In this document: positions 1 to 8,370 of the stretch, piece by piece
Numbering within the stretch: the first letter of the stretch is position 1
Layout of the letters: each line of letters opens with the position of its first letter
Assembly: GCF_016625195.1 (NCBI RefSeq)
Contig: NZ_JACVUP010000006.1
Coordinates: 186,001 to 250,000, forward strand
Source: Erwinia sp. S63
GTDB taxonomy: Bacteria; Pseudomonadota; Gammaproteobacteria; Enterobacterales; Enterobacteriaceae
Direction: 5' to 3'
Length of the DNA stretch: 64,000 nucleotides
Notes under the pieces: generated by a model
Told to the model about the DNA's origin: nothing
Databases searched by the model: none
What the model saw: only the letters and a program-made list of their open reading frames with translations
Program-made: the position numbers and the translations under genes

Positions 1-667
1 CAAGAATTTCCCGCAGACGCAGCTGCGGGAAACGCTCCGCCAGCACGGCTTGAAAACCTTCAATGCGCTGACGATGTGCTGAGTAATCTGCGCGGCCACT
101 TACCAGCACCACATCGCCCGGTGCATTGATCATGCTGCCCAGCATCAATCCAGCGGTGCGTCCGGCTTTATATTGATCGATACCGACATGGCACAGGCGT
201 GCCGCATTGGGCAGGTCCGTCACCATAGTGATCACCGGTACGCCGCGCGCCTGACACGCCGCTAAGGCATCATAAATCAGCGGATTTTCGTGAGCGAAAA
301 CGATCAGCGCATCCATCTTTTTACTGCTGGCAGCAATGTGCGCGGCCAGCTTTTCGGGCGCATTTTCCGGGATCAAAGTGCGATGCAGGCGCAATCGACG
401 ATAGCCCAGCTCATCAGCCAGTCGGGCAAAGTCCTGTGCCAGCTGCTGGAAGAAGAACGAGCCGTTGCCGCTGAGCAGCACTTCAATCTGCCAGCTGTGG
501 CGATGCTCTTCCGGCAAAATACGCTTTAAACCCGCATCCCGCGCCGCCTGCAGAATTTTTTTTGTCATCGCCGGGGACACACCACCGCGATCGTTGAGTA
601 CCCGATCAACCGTGGCCACGCCCACGCCTACTTGCTTCGCCAGCTCCGCCAGCGTCAGTGCTTTCAT
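1..667 (-). CDS. LacI-family transcriptional regulator (C-terminus cut by window edge)
   Basis: Reading leftward from an ATG at 667 the frame stays open to base 1 (about 222 codons), so the C-terminus lies outside the window. The N-terminus carries a LacI-type helix-turn-helix (GVGVATVDRVLN, residues about 14-25). It is followed by a periplasmic-binding-protein-like effector domain with a GIDQYKAGRTAG stretch typical of sugar-binding LacI/RbsB folds. The gene is divergent from the inositol dehydrogenase-like gene at 768, about 100 bp away, so it probably controls that gene with a sugar or polyol as effector. The ligand cannot be read from sequence. The ribosome site (GGAATTACC) is weak. Confidence 0.85.
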   Translation of the reverse strand, partial: MKALTLAELAKQVGVGVATVDRVLNDRGGVSPAMTKKILQAARDAGLKRILPEEHRHSWQIEVLLSGNGSFFFQQLAQDFARLADELGYRRLRLHRTLIPENAPEKLAAHIAASSKKMDALIVFAHENPLIYDALAACQARGVPVITMVTDLPNAARLCHVGIDQYKAGRTAGLMLGSMINAPGDVVLVSGRADYSAHRQRIEGFQAVLAERFPQLRLREIL

Positions 668-767
668 CTGAGGTAATTCCATCAAAAACCGCGTACAGCT
701 AGCCTGCCAGAAAGCGCTATTTTGACAACATCGGCTATTCCGAAGTGTGAACAAAAGGAGCGTTAAA

Positions 768-1778
768 ATGCGGACTCCGCAACGTTTTGCCTTGATTGGC
801 AGTGGATTTATCGGCCAGGTGCACGCTGCCAACCTGGCAGCACATCCCGGCGTTGAGCTGGCGCTGGTGTGTGATATCGATGCGTCGCGTGCCGAAGCGG
901 TGGCACAGCGCTATGGCGCAAAAGCGGCCAGCGTGCAGCAGGCGCTGAACGATGATGGGATCGACGCGGTGCTGATCGCCAGCGCTACGCCAACCCACGC
1001 TGAACTGCTGGAGCAGGCAGTGCTGGCGGGCAAAGCGGTGTACTGTGAGAAACCGATCGATCTGTCGTTGCAGCGTGCGCGGGAAGTCGTGGAAAAAATC
1101 TCCCCGGTGCAGGTTCCCGTCACCGTGGGCTTTAACCGCCGTTTTGACCACAGCCATCAGCAGCTCAAAGCGCAGCTGAAACAGGGGCTTATTGGTCGTA
1201 CTGAGCTGATTCAGATGGTATGCCGCGCTTCAGAACTGCCGCCGATTAGCTATCTGCAAGCCTCTGGCGGTCAGATGCGCGATCAGGCAATTCATTTTTT
1301 CGATCTGCTGCGCTGGCTGACGGATGATGAAGTCAGCACCGTTGGCGCACTCGGTGCCGCACTGGCGATGTCCGAGATCCGTGACTTCGATGTTGATACC
1401 TCGGTGCTGATCATGCGCATGCAACAGGGTGCGCTGGCACAGCTGGATAACACCCGCCGTACCGCTTACGGCTACGACGAACGCATCAGCGTGATGGGCA
1501 GTGAAGGGATGCTGGCTTCAGAGAGCCAGTCAGCGCGCGGTGCGACACTTTACCAGGGCAAAGGCATCACTCAGCCCGGCTTGTATGCAGACTGGTTTAG
1601 TCGGGTGAAAGAGACCTACTACACCCATCTGGATGCGTTTGTGCGTCATATCGGCGGAGAGAAAATCGAGGGGCTGCCGGGATTGATCGACGGTCTGCGC
1701 GCGCAGGCGATTGCCGAGGCCGCACAGCAATCACTGACGCGCGGTGAATTTGTCGAAGTGGAGTGGGTGGCAATTTGA
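768..1778 (+). CDS. Gfo/Idh/MocA dehydrogenase, inositol 2-dehydrogenase (IolG)-like
   Basis: A 336-residue NAD(P)-dependent oxidoreductase. It has an N-terminal Rossmann motif (GSGFIG, residues 11-16), the family EKP motif with its catalytic lysine (94-96), and an Asp172/His176 pair in MRDQAIHFFD. These match the Lys/Asp/His triad known for myo-inositol 2-dehydrogenase. The stretch GFNRRFD followed by an SGG block resembles the rhizobial IdhA/IolG type. The start at 768 is chosen because AAAAGGAG lies just upstream; an in-frame GTG at 747 has no ribosome site. The likely reaction is oxidation of an inositol or related polyol to the inosose. Substrate assignment is inference from family and neighbours. 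Confidence 0.82.
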   Translation: MRTPQRFALIGSGFIGQVHAANLAAHPGVELALVCDIDASRAEAVAQRYGAKAASVQQALNDDGIDAVLIASATPTHAELLEQAVLAGKAVYCEKPIDLSLQRAREVVEKISPVQVPVTVGFNRRFDHSHQQLKAQLKQGLIGRTELIQMVCRASELPPISYLQASGGQMRDQAIHFFDLLRWLTDDEVSTVGALGAALAMSEIRDFDVDTSVLIMRMQQGALAQLDNTRRTAYGYDERISVMGSEGMLASESQSARGATLYQGKGITQPGLYADWFSRVKETYYTHLDAFVRHIGGEKIEGLPGLIDGLRAQAIAEAAQQSLTRGEFVEVEWVAI

Positions 1779-1870
1779 TGCCGATATTACAACGCTCTCT
1801 CGCAGGTGGGGGAGCGTGTCGATGGGCAGAGCGTTTTCCCCGCTCATAGGTTGAATATTGGCACGATGTA

Positions 1871-1899
1871 TTCCCCCTCTCGCGACGGAAGAGGGGGAA
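1871..1899. terminator. Stem-loop between convergent genes
   Basis: A perfect 10-bp inverted repeat (TTCCCCCTCT at 1871-1880, AGAGGGGGAA at 1890-1899) sits between the convergent ends of the genes at 1778 and 1921. The T and A flanks within the arms fit a bidirectional intrinsic terminator. Confidence 0.6.
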
Positions 1900-1920
1900 A
1901 TTATTAGCCGTTGGCCGCGC

Positions 1921-2802
1921 TTACTTCAGTAGCTCACGCTCGATCAGTTCACGCGTTTCCACCGCCTGATACTTCATCTTTTCCGGATAGCCAAACAGCG
2001 CCGCCGAGATAATCGACTCACCGCCGACTTTATAGCTGCGGTTGGCGAAATCCATTTCGCGCAGCGCTTCAAACAGCGCATCGAAGTTCACTTCCCCTTC
2101 ACCCACCGCCACGTGCTGGTGGATAGTGGCATCGACACCCGGTGGGTTAACGATATAGCGACAGTGTTTGGTGTGGTTCATGGTATCGGCAATCAGCATA
2201 TGCGACAGATCGTCACCCGCGTAATGCAGCATGTTTTTCACATCACCCACGCCTTTGTCGTAGTAGAAGGTGTGCGGCGCGCTGTAGATGTATTTAACGT
2301 TGTCGCTACGGAACGATTTCACGATATCCGCCGTTTCGTTGCTTTGTTCGCAGAAATCCCACGGATGTGCCTGAATTTCGACGCGGATACCTTCACGTTC
2401 GATAATCGGCAGTAACTCATCCATTGAGCGATAGAACATCTCTTCACAGATCTCCGGCTCGTTCGGGTTGCCGGAGAGTTCGGTATTGATCACCTGCACG
2501 CCCATCTCGACGGCGATCTCGATCATGCGTTTCCAGTTCTTCACCGCCGCCTGACGACGCAACTCGTCCGGGCCTGACCAGCGATATACCGTGATAAACG
2601 ATGAGATTTCCACGCCAGTGGCATTCAGCGCATTTTTGTACTCGCGCATGATTTCCCGGCTGGCTTTCGGGTGTTTATAAAACGGATTGATCTGTGGATG
2701 GGGCGATTGTTCGATGTACTTGTAACCCCATTCGGCCACCTGATGCACCATGCGTGTGATGCCCATTTCTCTGATGACATCTACATCAAAAGCGATTTTC
2801 AT
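1921..2802 (-). CDS. iolH: TIM-barrel sugar phosphate isomerase/epimerase, IolH-like
   Basis: A 293-residue protein of the AP-endonuclease-2/xylose-isomerase-like TIM-barrel family. The start KIAFDVDVIREMGIT, the block YIEQSPHPQINPFYKHP and the segment LIADTMNHTKHCRYIVNPPG closely resemble my memory of Bacillus subtilis IolH, a myo-inositol operon protein of incompletely defined role. Metal-binding type Glu and His residues are scattered through the barrel strands. The start at 2802 follows AGGAG with good spacing; the longer open frame upstream overlaps the next gene and is rejected. The gene lies 16 bp downstream of the oxidoreductase ending at 2819, so the two probably share an mRNA. Symbol by similarity only. 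Confidence 0.72.
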   Translation of the reverse strand: MKIAFDVDVIREMGITRMVHQVAEWGYKYIEQSPHPQINPFYKHPKASREIMREYKNALNATGVEISSFITVYRWSGPDELRRQAAVKNWKRMIEIAVEMGVQVINTELSGNPNEPEICEEMFYRSMDELLPIIEREGIRVEIQAHPWDFCEQSNETADIVKSFRSDNVKYIYSAPHTFYYDKGVGDVKNMLHYAGDDLSHMLIADTMNHTKHCRYIVNPPGVDATIHQHVAVGEGEVNFDALFEALREMDFANRSYKVGGESIISAALFGYPEKMKYQAVETRELIERELLK

Positions 2803-2818
2803 GTTGTTCTCCTGATCG

Positions 2819-3856
2819 TTAAGCGGTGCGCTCTTCATTAAACACCACACCGATCTGCTTCCTGACTTCATCCATGGCGTGCAGCGTGGCCAGTGAGGTG
2901 GCCAGCGGACGGACAGGCGAATCAAGCAGCCCCTGATGGATACACCAGGCGGTATGTTCGATTTCATGACAGAGCTGAATATAGCGATTAGTCGGTTCTT
3001 CCCAGCGCAGCGTATGGCGGCCATCGCTGGAGGTGAGACGGAAATTGCCCGGCGCATAGAACTGGCCGTCGAGATAAAGCGTGGCATCACGACCGGCGAT
3101 CACGGCGGTGCCCGGCGTGTTGCTGAACAGCGTGGTGTTGAGCACGGAGTGCATGCCGTTGCCGTGGGTCAGCAACATTGAGGTTTGCCCATTCACACCG
3201 CCAGGTGCAGGCTGGCCTTGCGCCACAATGCTGTCGGGTGCGCCGCCGACCAGCACGCTGAAGCCGATCAAATAGCTGCCGAGATCCAGCATCGGCCCGC
3301 CCGCCAGATCGAGATTGAAAATGCGGTGATCCTGGGTGAAATATTCACCATGATCGGCGATTAATGTATGAACATCTCCTAATGCGCCATCGGCCAGTAA
3401 TTGACGGATCACATCGTATTTCGGCGCAAAATCACACCACATCGCTTCCACGCACAAGCGTTGTTGTTTGTGCGCTTCCTGCTGCAACTGCAACGCCTGC
3501 TGTGCATTGAGCGCCAGCGGCTTCTCAATCAGCACATGCTTGCCCGCTTGCAGCGTGCGCAGCCCATCAGGAAAGTGATGATTGTGCGGTGTGGCGATAT
3601 ACACCACATCAATGTCCTGGCGGCTCAGCAGTGCGTCAAGGCCTTCAACGGCGTGCGGGATATCCCATTTGCTGGCAAAAGCTTGTGCTTTCTCCAGACT
3701 GCGTGATGACACCGCCACCAGCTGTTGCTGAGTATGATGACGCAGCGCGTTGGCAAAGTGGTCGGCAATCCAGCCGGGTCCAACTATGCCCCAGCGCAGC
3801 GCGGGGATCTGGTTTTCAGGGTGACGGCGAGGTGCAGGTAGGGTCTGAGGGAACAT
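2819..3856 (-). CDS. Gfo/Idh/MocA oxidoreductase, dihydrodiol dehydrogenase-like
   Basis: A 345-residue NAD(P)-dependent dehydrogenase. It has the Rossmann glycine motif GPGWIA (residues 26-31), the EKP motif (111-113) and the C-terminal beta-sheet oxidoreductase domain. The segment MLDLGSYLIGF and the following region resemble the dimeric dihydrodiol dehydrogenase/xylose dehydrogenase branch of the family. GGAGAT precedes the ATG at 3856. It is the first gene of a two-gene minus-strand operon with the IolH-like gene and is divergent from the LacI regulator at 4190, whose intergenic region carries several inverted repeats. The substrate is unknown; a sugar or polyol is expected. Confidence 0.8.
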   Translation of the reverse strand: MFPQTLPAPRRHPENQIPALRWGIVGPGWIADHFANALRHHTQQQLVAVSSRSLEKAQAFASKWDIPHAVEGLDALLSRQDIDVVYIATPHNHHFPDGLRTLQAGKHVLIEKPLALNAQQALQLQQEAHKQQRLCVEAMWCDFAPKYDVIRQLLADGALGDVHTLIADHGEYFTQDHRIFNLDLAGGPMLDLGSYLIGFSVLVGGAPDSIVAQGQPAPGGVNGQTSMLLTHGNGMHSVLNTTLFSNTPGTAVIAGRDATLYLDGQFYAPGNFRLTSSDGRHTLRWEEPTNRYIQLCHEIEHTAWCIHQGLLDSPVRPLATSLATLHAMDEVRKQIGVVFNEERTA

Positions 3857-4000
3857 ATCATCTCCGTTATTATTGAGTCGTTCATGTGCCGGGAGCCGAT
3901 AAGGCAGATCGCTTTCACTATAGAAAGGCGCGTCCGCCGCCTCTATGGATTTACTGATGCAAATCCATCAGCTCTCACCTCTGTACTCGTACAGAAAAAA

Positions 4001-4176
4001 TATCAAACATTTATTCCGCTAGGTAATTTAATGAAATGGATCATTTCATTTTTGCGATAACGATCAAATTACTGAGAGATTCTCTATCAAATATTGAGAT
4101 TTGATGACGATTTACTCCGCAATGTCTTCGCACTCCTGGTCCATTTCGGGCATTATTTTGATAACTTACTATCAAA
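4001..4176. promoter_or_regulatory. Cluster of operator-like inverted repeats (TATCAAA motif)
   Basis: The 333-bp divergent region between 3856 and 4190 contains TATCAAA at 4001-4007 and GATCAAA at 4062-4068. A perfect repeat ATCAAAT (4086-4092)/ATTTGAT (4099-4105) has a 6-bp spacer. A second perfect repeat TTTGATA (4157-4163)/TATCAAA (4170-4176) also has a 6-bp spacer. A separate perfect 9-bp repeat lies at 4030-4038 and 4042-4050 (AATGAAATG/CATTTCATT). The same TTTGATA/TATCAAA arms recur upstream of the gene at 5471. They are probably operators for one of the two LacI-type regulators. Confidence 0.6.
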
Positions 4177-4189
4177 CTGGGATCTGTTG

Positions 4190-5215
4190 ATGAGCAAAAT
4201 CACCATGAACGCTATCGCCAATGCGGCTGGCGTTGGCGTCGCCACGGTGGATCGGGTACTGAATCGGCGGGCTCCGGTTCGAGCGGCCACCGAGCAGAAG
4301 GTATTGGAAGCTGCCAACCGACTGGGTTATCGCATGGCGCCGGTTGTGCCTTTCAGCGCTGAGTCGCACTCCGCGCACGTGACGCTGCGCATGGGGTTTG
4401 TACTGCTCTCAAAATCGTATTCGTTCTATCACGCGCTGACCGATGCCCTCAGGCAACAGACGCAACCGTTGCATCCTGCGGGCAGTGAGCCACGGTTTTA
4501 CTGGCATGACATTGACGATGTGTCAGCTGTGGTGGCCTCACTGCACAAGCTGGCCCAAGAGGTTGATGTGATTGGCCTGGTCGCGCTGGATCACCCACTG
4601 ATCCGCCATGCCATCGAGCAGATATCACGCCAGGGCGTGCGGGTTTACGCCCTGTTCTCCAACTTCTCGCCCTGCGGACATGCGGGGTATTTCGGGTTGG
4701 ATAATCAGAAGGCCGGACGCACTGCCGGTTGGGTGGCCTCGCATTTGCTGCATCAGCCGGGATCGGTGGGCGTGCTGGTGGGTGACCATCGCTTTACCTG
4801 TCAGGAAAGCTGCGAAATCAGCTTCCGCTCCTATTTGCGTGAACAGGACAGTAGCCGACGTGTGCTGGAACCGTTGAAAACCCATGAGTCGATTGATGGC
4901 GGCTATCACGCCACGCGTCAGTTGCTGGAAGAGCATGCCGATCTCGCCTTAATCTACGCGCCCTGCGGCGGTATTGAAGGTGTTATCCATGCATTGCGCC
5001 AGCAGCCGCAGCGTAAAGTGGCGTTGATCTGTCACGGCCCGGTGAAAGAGGGCGAGCTGGCGCTGATTGACGGCACGATTACCGTGATGATTCGCCATGA
5101 AATAGAGGATATGGCACGGCAGTTGGTGCGCACCGTTCAGCAACATGTCGAACCGGGAACGCATTTTGCCCAGGTTACGCTGCCGTTTGAGATCATCACG
5201 CGTGAGAATCTTTAG
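4190..5215 (+). CDS. LacI-family transcriptional regulator
   Basis: A 341-residue regulator with an N-terminal LacI helix-turn-helix (residues 7-25, including GVGVATVDRVLN). Its periplasmic-binding-protein-like sensor domain resembles the one encoded at 1-667 (DNQKAGRTAG here, DQYKAGRTAG there), so the two regulators are probably paralogues. The start at 4190 places the HTH at the N-terminus as usual for the family; ATG 4205 is a possible alternative. The perfect inverted repeat at 4157-4176 lies just before the start codon, which fits autoregulation. It stands between two catabolic gene pairs and probably controls both. Confidence 0.85.
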   Translation: MSKITMNAIANAAGVGVATVDRVLNRRAPVRAATEQKVLEAANRLGYRMAPVVPFSAESHSAHVTLRMGFVLLSKSYSFYHALTDALRQQTQPLHPAGSEPRFYWHDIDDVSAVVASLHKLAQEVDVIGLVALDHPLIRHAIEQISRQGVRVYALFSNFSPCGHAGYFGLDNQKAGRTAGWVASHLLHQPGSVGVLVGDHRFTCQESCEISFRSYLREQDSSRRVLEPLKTHESIDGGYHATRQLLEEHADLALIYAPCGGIEGVIHALRQQPQRKVALICHGPVKEGELALIDGTITVMIRHEIEDMARQLVRTVQQHVEPGTHFAQVTLPFEIITRENL

Positions 5216-5340
5216 TCTATAAACACTGCCCATCGCTAGCGGCGCGGCAGCCCACGCACAATGGGCAATCGCTGAAGAAGGACAATGGGCTGCGCCGCGG
5301 TGCCCAGCTCATTCGCTCCGGAAGTCGCGCCAGCTGTAGT

Positions 5341-5453
5341 TTTGATAGTTTATCTATCATATTGGTGATGAAAAATAACATGATCGCTATCAAAAAATGA
5401 AAGTTTCATGATTGCTGAAGGTGAAACGTTTATTTGATACTTGCGCTATCCAA
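5341..5453. promoter_or_regulatory. Operator-like repeats upstream of the IolE-like gene
   Basis: Three copies of the motif seen before the LacI gene occur here. TTTGATAG (5341-5348) faces CTATCAT (5354-5360). The block TGATCGCTATCAAA spans 5381-5394. TTTGATA (5433-5439) faces TATCCAA (5447-5453). The rest of the 5216-5470 gap holds GC-rich complementary blocks around 5225-5300 (for example GCCCAT and ATGGGC arms), which could terminate the LacI transcript. Confidence 0.55.
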
Positions 5454-5470
5454 CACCGCAAGGAACGATC

Positions 5471-6394
5471 ATGACGATTCACATTGCAAACGCGCCCTGC
5501 AGCTGGGGTGTGGACGATCCTAAAAACCCTTTCCTGCCACCGTGGCAGAAAGTCCTGTCGGAAGCCGCTCAGGCGGGCTACAAAAGCATTGAGCTGGGTC
5601 CATGGACCTACCTGCCGACCGACGCCGCTGAACTGCGTCACCAGCTGGAAGCCCATCAGCTTTCGCTGGTGGCAGGCACGATCTTTGACGATCTGGTCAG
5701 CGAAGCCAATTTCCCGGCGATGGTTGAACTGACACACAACATCTGTCGTAACCTGTCGCAAGTCCCTACTGCCGAGAAAACCCACGCGGATAATCTGCCC
5801 GCGCCTTACCTGGTGATTATCGATTTTGGTAATCCTGAGCGTGCCAAATTTGCGGGGCAGTCAGATAAAGCGCCGCGCCTCTCCAGTGAAGAGTGGCAGC
5901 GCATGATGCAGCACATCACCACTCTGAGCCAGATTGCCTGGGATGAGTATGGTGTGCGCGCGGTGATCCATCCGCATGCGGGCGGCTGCATTGAGTTCGC
6001 CGACGAGCTGGAGCAACTGGTGCAGGACATTCCGCACGAGGTAGCCGGTTTGTGTCTCGACACCGGGCATCTCTACTACTCCGGTATGGATCCGATCCCT
6101 TATCTGAGCCGTTACTGGGATCGCATCGATTACCTGCACTTTAAAGATGTGAATGACGCAGTCTGGCGCGATGTCATCGCCCGTGGCGTGGACTTCTTTG
6201 CCGCCTGCGCGGAAGGGGTGATGTGCCCGATTGGCAAAGGTGCGATTGATTATCCGGCGGTGCGAGCGTTCCTCGCTGAGCGCAACTATCAGGGCTGGAT
6301 CACCATCGAGCAGGAGCGCGATCCACGCAACGCCGACACCAGCCTGCGCGACGTCACTGCCAGCCTTCACTACCTGCAATCGGTCGGATTCTGA
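5471..6394 (+). CDS. TIM-barrel isomerase/dehydratase, IolE-like
   Basis: A 307-residue member of the xylose-isomerase-like TIM-barrel family that includes inosose dehydratase IolE and IolI. Conserved metal-site stretches are visible: HPHAGGCIEF (from residue 167), CLDTGHLYYSG (from 195), HFKDV (223-227) and a C-terminal IEQERDP with Glu280. The N-terminal NAPCSWGV is also a hallmark of IolE-type proteins. ATG 5471 follows AAGGAAC; an upstream in-frame start at 5441 overlaps the operator-like repeats and is rejected. It is followed after 10 bp by an oxidoreductase, so the two form an operon. Likely role: dehydration or isomerisation of a keto-polyol made by one of the dehydrogenases. Confidence 0.78.
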   Translation: MTIHIANAPCSWGVDDPKNPFLPPWQKVLSEAAQAGYKSIELGPWTYLPTDAAELRHQLEAHQLSLVAGTIFDDLVSEANFPAMVELTHNICRNLSQVPTAEKTHADNLPAPYLVIIDFGNPERAKFAGQSDKAPRLSSEEWQRMMQHITTLSQIAWDEYGVRAVIHPHAGGCIEFADELEQLVQDIPHEVAGLCLDTGHLYYSGMDPIPYLSRYWDRIDYLHFKDVNDAVWRDVIARGVDFFAACAEGVMCPIGKGAIDYPAVRAFLAERNYQGWITIEQERDPRNADTSLRDVTASLHYLQSVGF

Positions 6395-6404
6395 GGAGAT
6401 CATC

Positions 6405-7574
6405 ATGATTAACGGCATTAAAGCTCTGGATCGTTCACTGCGCTGGGGCATGGTGGGCGGCGGCGGTACCAGTCAGATTGGTTATATCCATCGTTCATCG
6501 GCACTGCGTGATGGCAACTTTGTGTTGCAGGCGGGTGCATTTGATCTTAACGCCGAACGCGGTCGCGCGTTTGGCGTATCACTGGGCGTCGACGCGGATC
6601 GCTGCTATCCGGATTACGAAACGATGTTCGCGGCGGAAGCGGCGCGTGCAGACGGCATCGAAGCCGTTTCGATTGCCACGCCGAACAATACCCACTTCAC
6701 CATTTGCCGTGCGGCACTCAATGCCGGTCTGCATGTGGTGTGTGAGAAGCCTCTTTGCTTCACCACGGAAGAAGCGGACGAGCTGGAAAAACTCTGCGCA
6801 GAGAAGAAAAAGATCATCGGCGTCACCTACGGTTATGCCGGACATCAGCTGACACATCAGGCGCGCGAGATGATCGCAGAAGGGCTGCTGGGTGAGATCC
6901 GCATTATCAATATGCAGTTCGCGCACGGTTTCCATAACGAAGCGGTCGAACTGCAAAACGAAAGCACCAAGTGGCGCGTCGATCCACGCTTTGTTGGCCC
7001 TAGCTATGTGCTGGGCGATCTGGCGACGCACCCGCTGTTTATCGCCGAAACCATGGTGCCGAAACTGCAGGTGAAACGTCTGCTGTGTAGCCGCCAGAGC
7101 TTCGTGAAAACCCGTGCGCCGCTGGAAGATAACGCCTTTGTGATGATGGAGTATGACAACGGCGCCGTTGGCACCATGTGGGCCTCGGCGGTGAACTGTG
7201 GCTCGATGCACGGCCAGAAAGTGCGGGTGATTGGTGAGAAGGCCAGTCTGGAGTGGTGGGATGAGCAACCGAACCAATTGCGCTATGAAGTGCAGGGCGA
7301 GCCGCTGCAGATTCTGGACCGTGGTATGGGCTATCTGCACAAAAGTGCGCTGGCAGATGACCGTATCGGCGGCGGCCATCCGGAAGGGTTGTTTGAAGCC
7401 TGGTCGAATCTCTATCGCCGTTTTGCGCTGGCGATGGATGCCACCGATCGTGGAGATGAGGCGTTTTTGGCTGACTTCTGGTATCCGGATGTGCATGCCG
7501 GATTGATGGGCGTGCGCTGGGTTGAGCAGTGCGTGAAGTCAGCGGATGCCGGTGCGGTGTGGGTGGATTGCTGA
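6405..7574 (+). CDS. Gfo/Idh/MocA family oxidoreductase
   Basis: A 389-residue NAD(P)-dependent oxidoreductase. It has a glycine-rich nucleotide-binding start (GGGGTSQIG, residues 18-26), the family EKP motif (114-116) and a long C-terminal domain. At 389 residues it is longer than IolG, closer to scyllo-inositol or anhydrosugar dehydrogenase relatives. GAGGAGAT precedes ATG 6405, 10 bp after the IolE-like stop. It is the third enzyme of this family in 7 kb. No sugar transporter is seen in the cluster, so the substrate may come from elsewhere or from outside the left edge. Exact substrate unknown. Confidence 0.8.
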   Translation: MINGIKALDRSLRWGMVGGGGTSQIGYIHRSSALRDGNFVLQAGAFDLNAERGRAFGVSLGVDADRCYPDYETMFAAEAARADGIEAVSIATPNNTHFTICRAALNAGLHVVCEKPLCFTTEEADELEKLCAEKKKIIGVTYGYAGHQLTHQAREMIAEGLLGEIRIINMQFAHGFHNEAVELQNESTKWRVDPRFVGPSYVLGDLATHPLFIAETMVPKLQVKRLLCSRQSFVKTRAPLEDNAFVMMEYDNGAVGTMWASAVNCGSMHGQKVRVIGEKASLEWWDEQPNQLRYEVQGEPLQILDRGMGYLHKSALADDRIGGGHPEGLFEAWSNLYRRFALAMDATDRGDEAFLADFWYPDVHAGLMGVRWVEQCVKSADAGAVWVDC

Positions 7575-7590
7575 TTAAGATGAAGTGAAT

Positions 7591-7620
7591 ATCCCGGTCG
7601 GCAGCACTGCCGACCGGGAT
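7591..7620. terminator. Strong stem-loop between convergent genes
   Basis: A perfect 14-bp inverted repeat (ATCCCGGTCGGCAG at 7591-7604, CTGCCGACCGGGAT at 7607-7620) separates the convergent oxidoreductase (ends 7574) and ABC ATPase (ends 7624). There is no T-run, but the position suits a bidirectional terminator. Confidence 0.6.
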
Positions 7621-7623
7621 GCA

Positions 7624-8361
7624 TCAATGCGAACGTAAATCGCTCAGGAAGCGCTGCGCACGTGGGTGCTGCGGTTGGGTGAAGAACTTCTCTGGAGTCG
7701 ATTTTTCCAGAATTTGCCCCTGATCCATAAACCAGATCGTGTCCGCCACTTCGCGGGCAAAATTCATTTCGTGCGTCACGCACATCATGGTCATGCCTTC
7801 CTGCGCCAGGCTGCGCATCACTGACAACACTTCGCCGACCATTTCGGGATCGAGCGCAGAGGTCGGTTCATCAAACAACATCACCGGCGGTTTCATCGCC
7901 AGCGCGCGAGCAATCGCCACGCGTTGCTGCTGTCCGCCTGACAGCTGTGCCGGATAAGCATCTGCTTTATGCGACAAGCCAACGCGCTCCAGCAGTTCGC
8001 CCGCCTGCTGACGCGCCTCGGATCGTTTCATACCTAGCACTTTCATCGGCGACATCATGATGTTTTCGGCGACAGACACGTGCGGGAACAGATTGAAACT
8101 CTGGAACACAAATCCAATGCGGGTGCGCAGTTGATTGAGGCGTGTGCTGCTGCCGTGAATATCGGTGCCATCAAACACGATCTGGCCGTTATCAATCGGT
8201 TCCAGCCGGTTAACGGTGCGGATCAAGGTGGATTTCCCCGACCCGGAAGGACCGCACACCACCACCACTTCACCGGTATTGATTTCGGCGCTCAGGTCAG
8301 TCAGCGCCTGATACGCGCCGTACCATTTGTTGACCTGGTTAAACATGATCATCGGGCTCAT
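7624..8361 (-). CDS. Polar amino acid ABC transporter ATP-binding protein (GlnQ family)
   Basis: A 245-residue ATPase with Walker [10 protein letters not shown] (37-45), Q-loop region, ABC signature LSGGQQQR (140-147) and Walker B VMLFDEP (160-166). It energises import through the two permeases encoded immediately upstream (8371 and 9132). ATG 8361 follows AAGGAAC; ATG at residues 4 or 6 are possible alternatives. It is the last gene of the minus-strand run SDR, permease, permease, ATPase. The substrate-binding protein is encoded apart at 16401-17240 with the pxp genes, which suggests 5-oxoproline, glutamate or a related amino acid as cargo (inference). Confidence 0.9.
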   Translation of the reverse strand: MSPMIMFNQVNKWYGAYQALTDLSAEINTGEVVVVCGPSGSGKSTLIRTVNRLEPIDNGQIVFDGTDIHGSSTRLNQLRTRIGFVFQSFNLFPHVSVAENIMMSPMKVLGMKRSEARQQAGELLERVGLSHKADAYPAQLSGGQQQRVAIARALAMKPPVMLFDEPTSALDPEMVGEVLSVMRSLAQEGMTMMCVTHEMNFAREVADTIWFMDQGQILEKSTPEKFFTQPQHPRAQRFLSDLRSH

Positions 8362-8370
8362 AGTGGTTCC

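Noticed and set aside
721..767. TTGACA at 722-727 as promoter of the inositol dehydrogenase-like gene
   Set aside because: No acceptable -10 box occurs at 16-18 bp spacing.
6579..7496. A 305-codon minus-strand frame
   Set aside because: It lies wholly opposite the well-supported oxidoreductase at 6405-7574 and shows no family motif.
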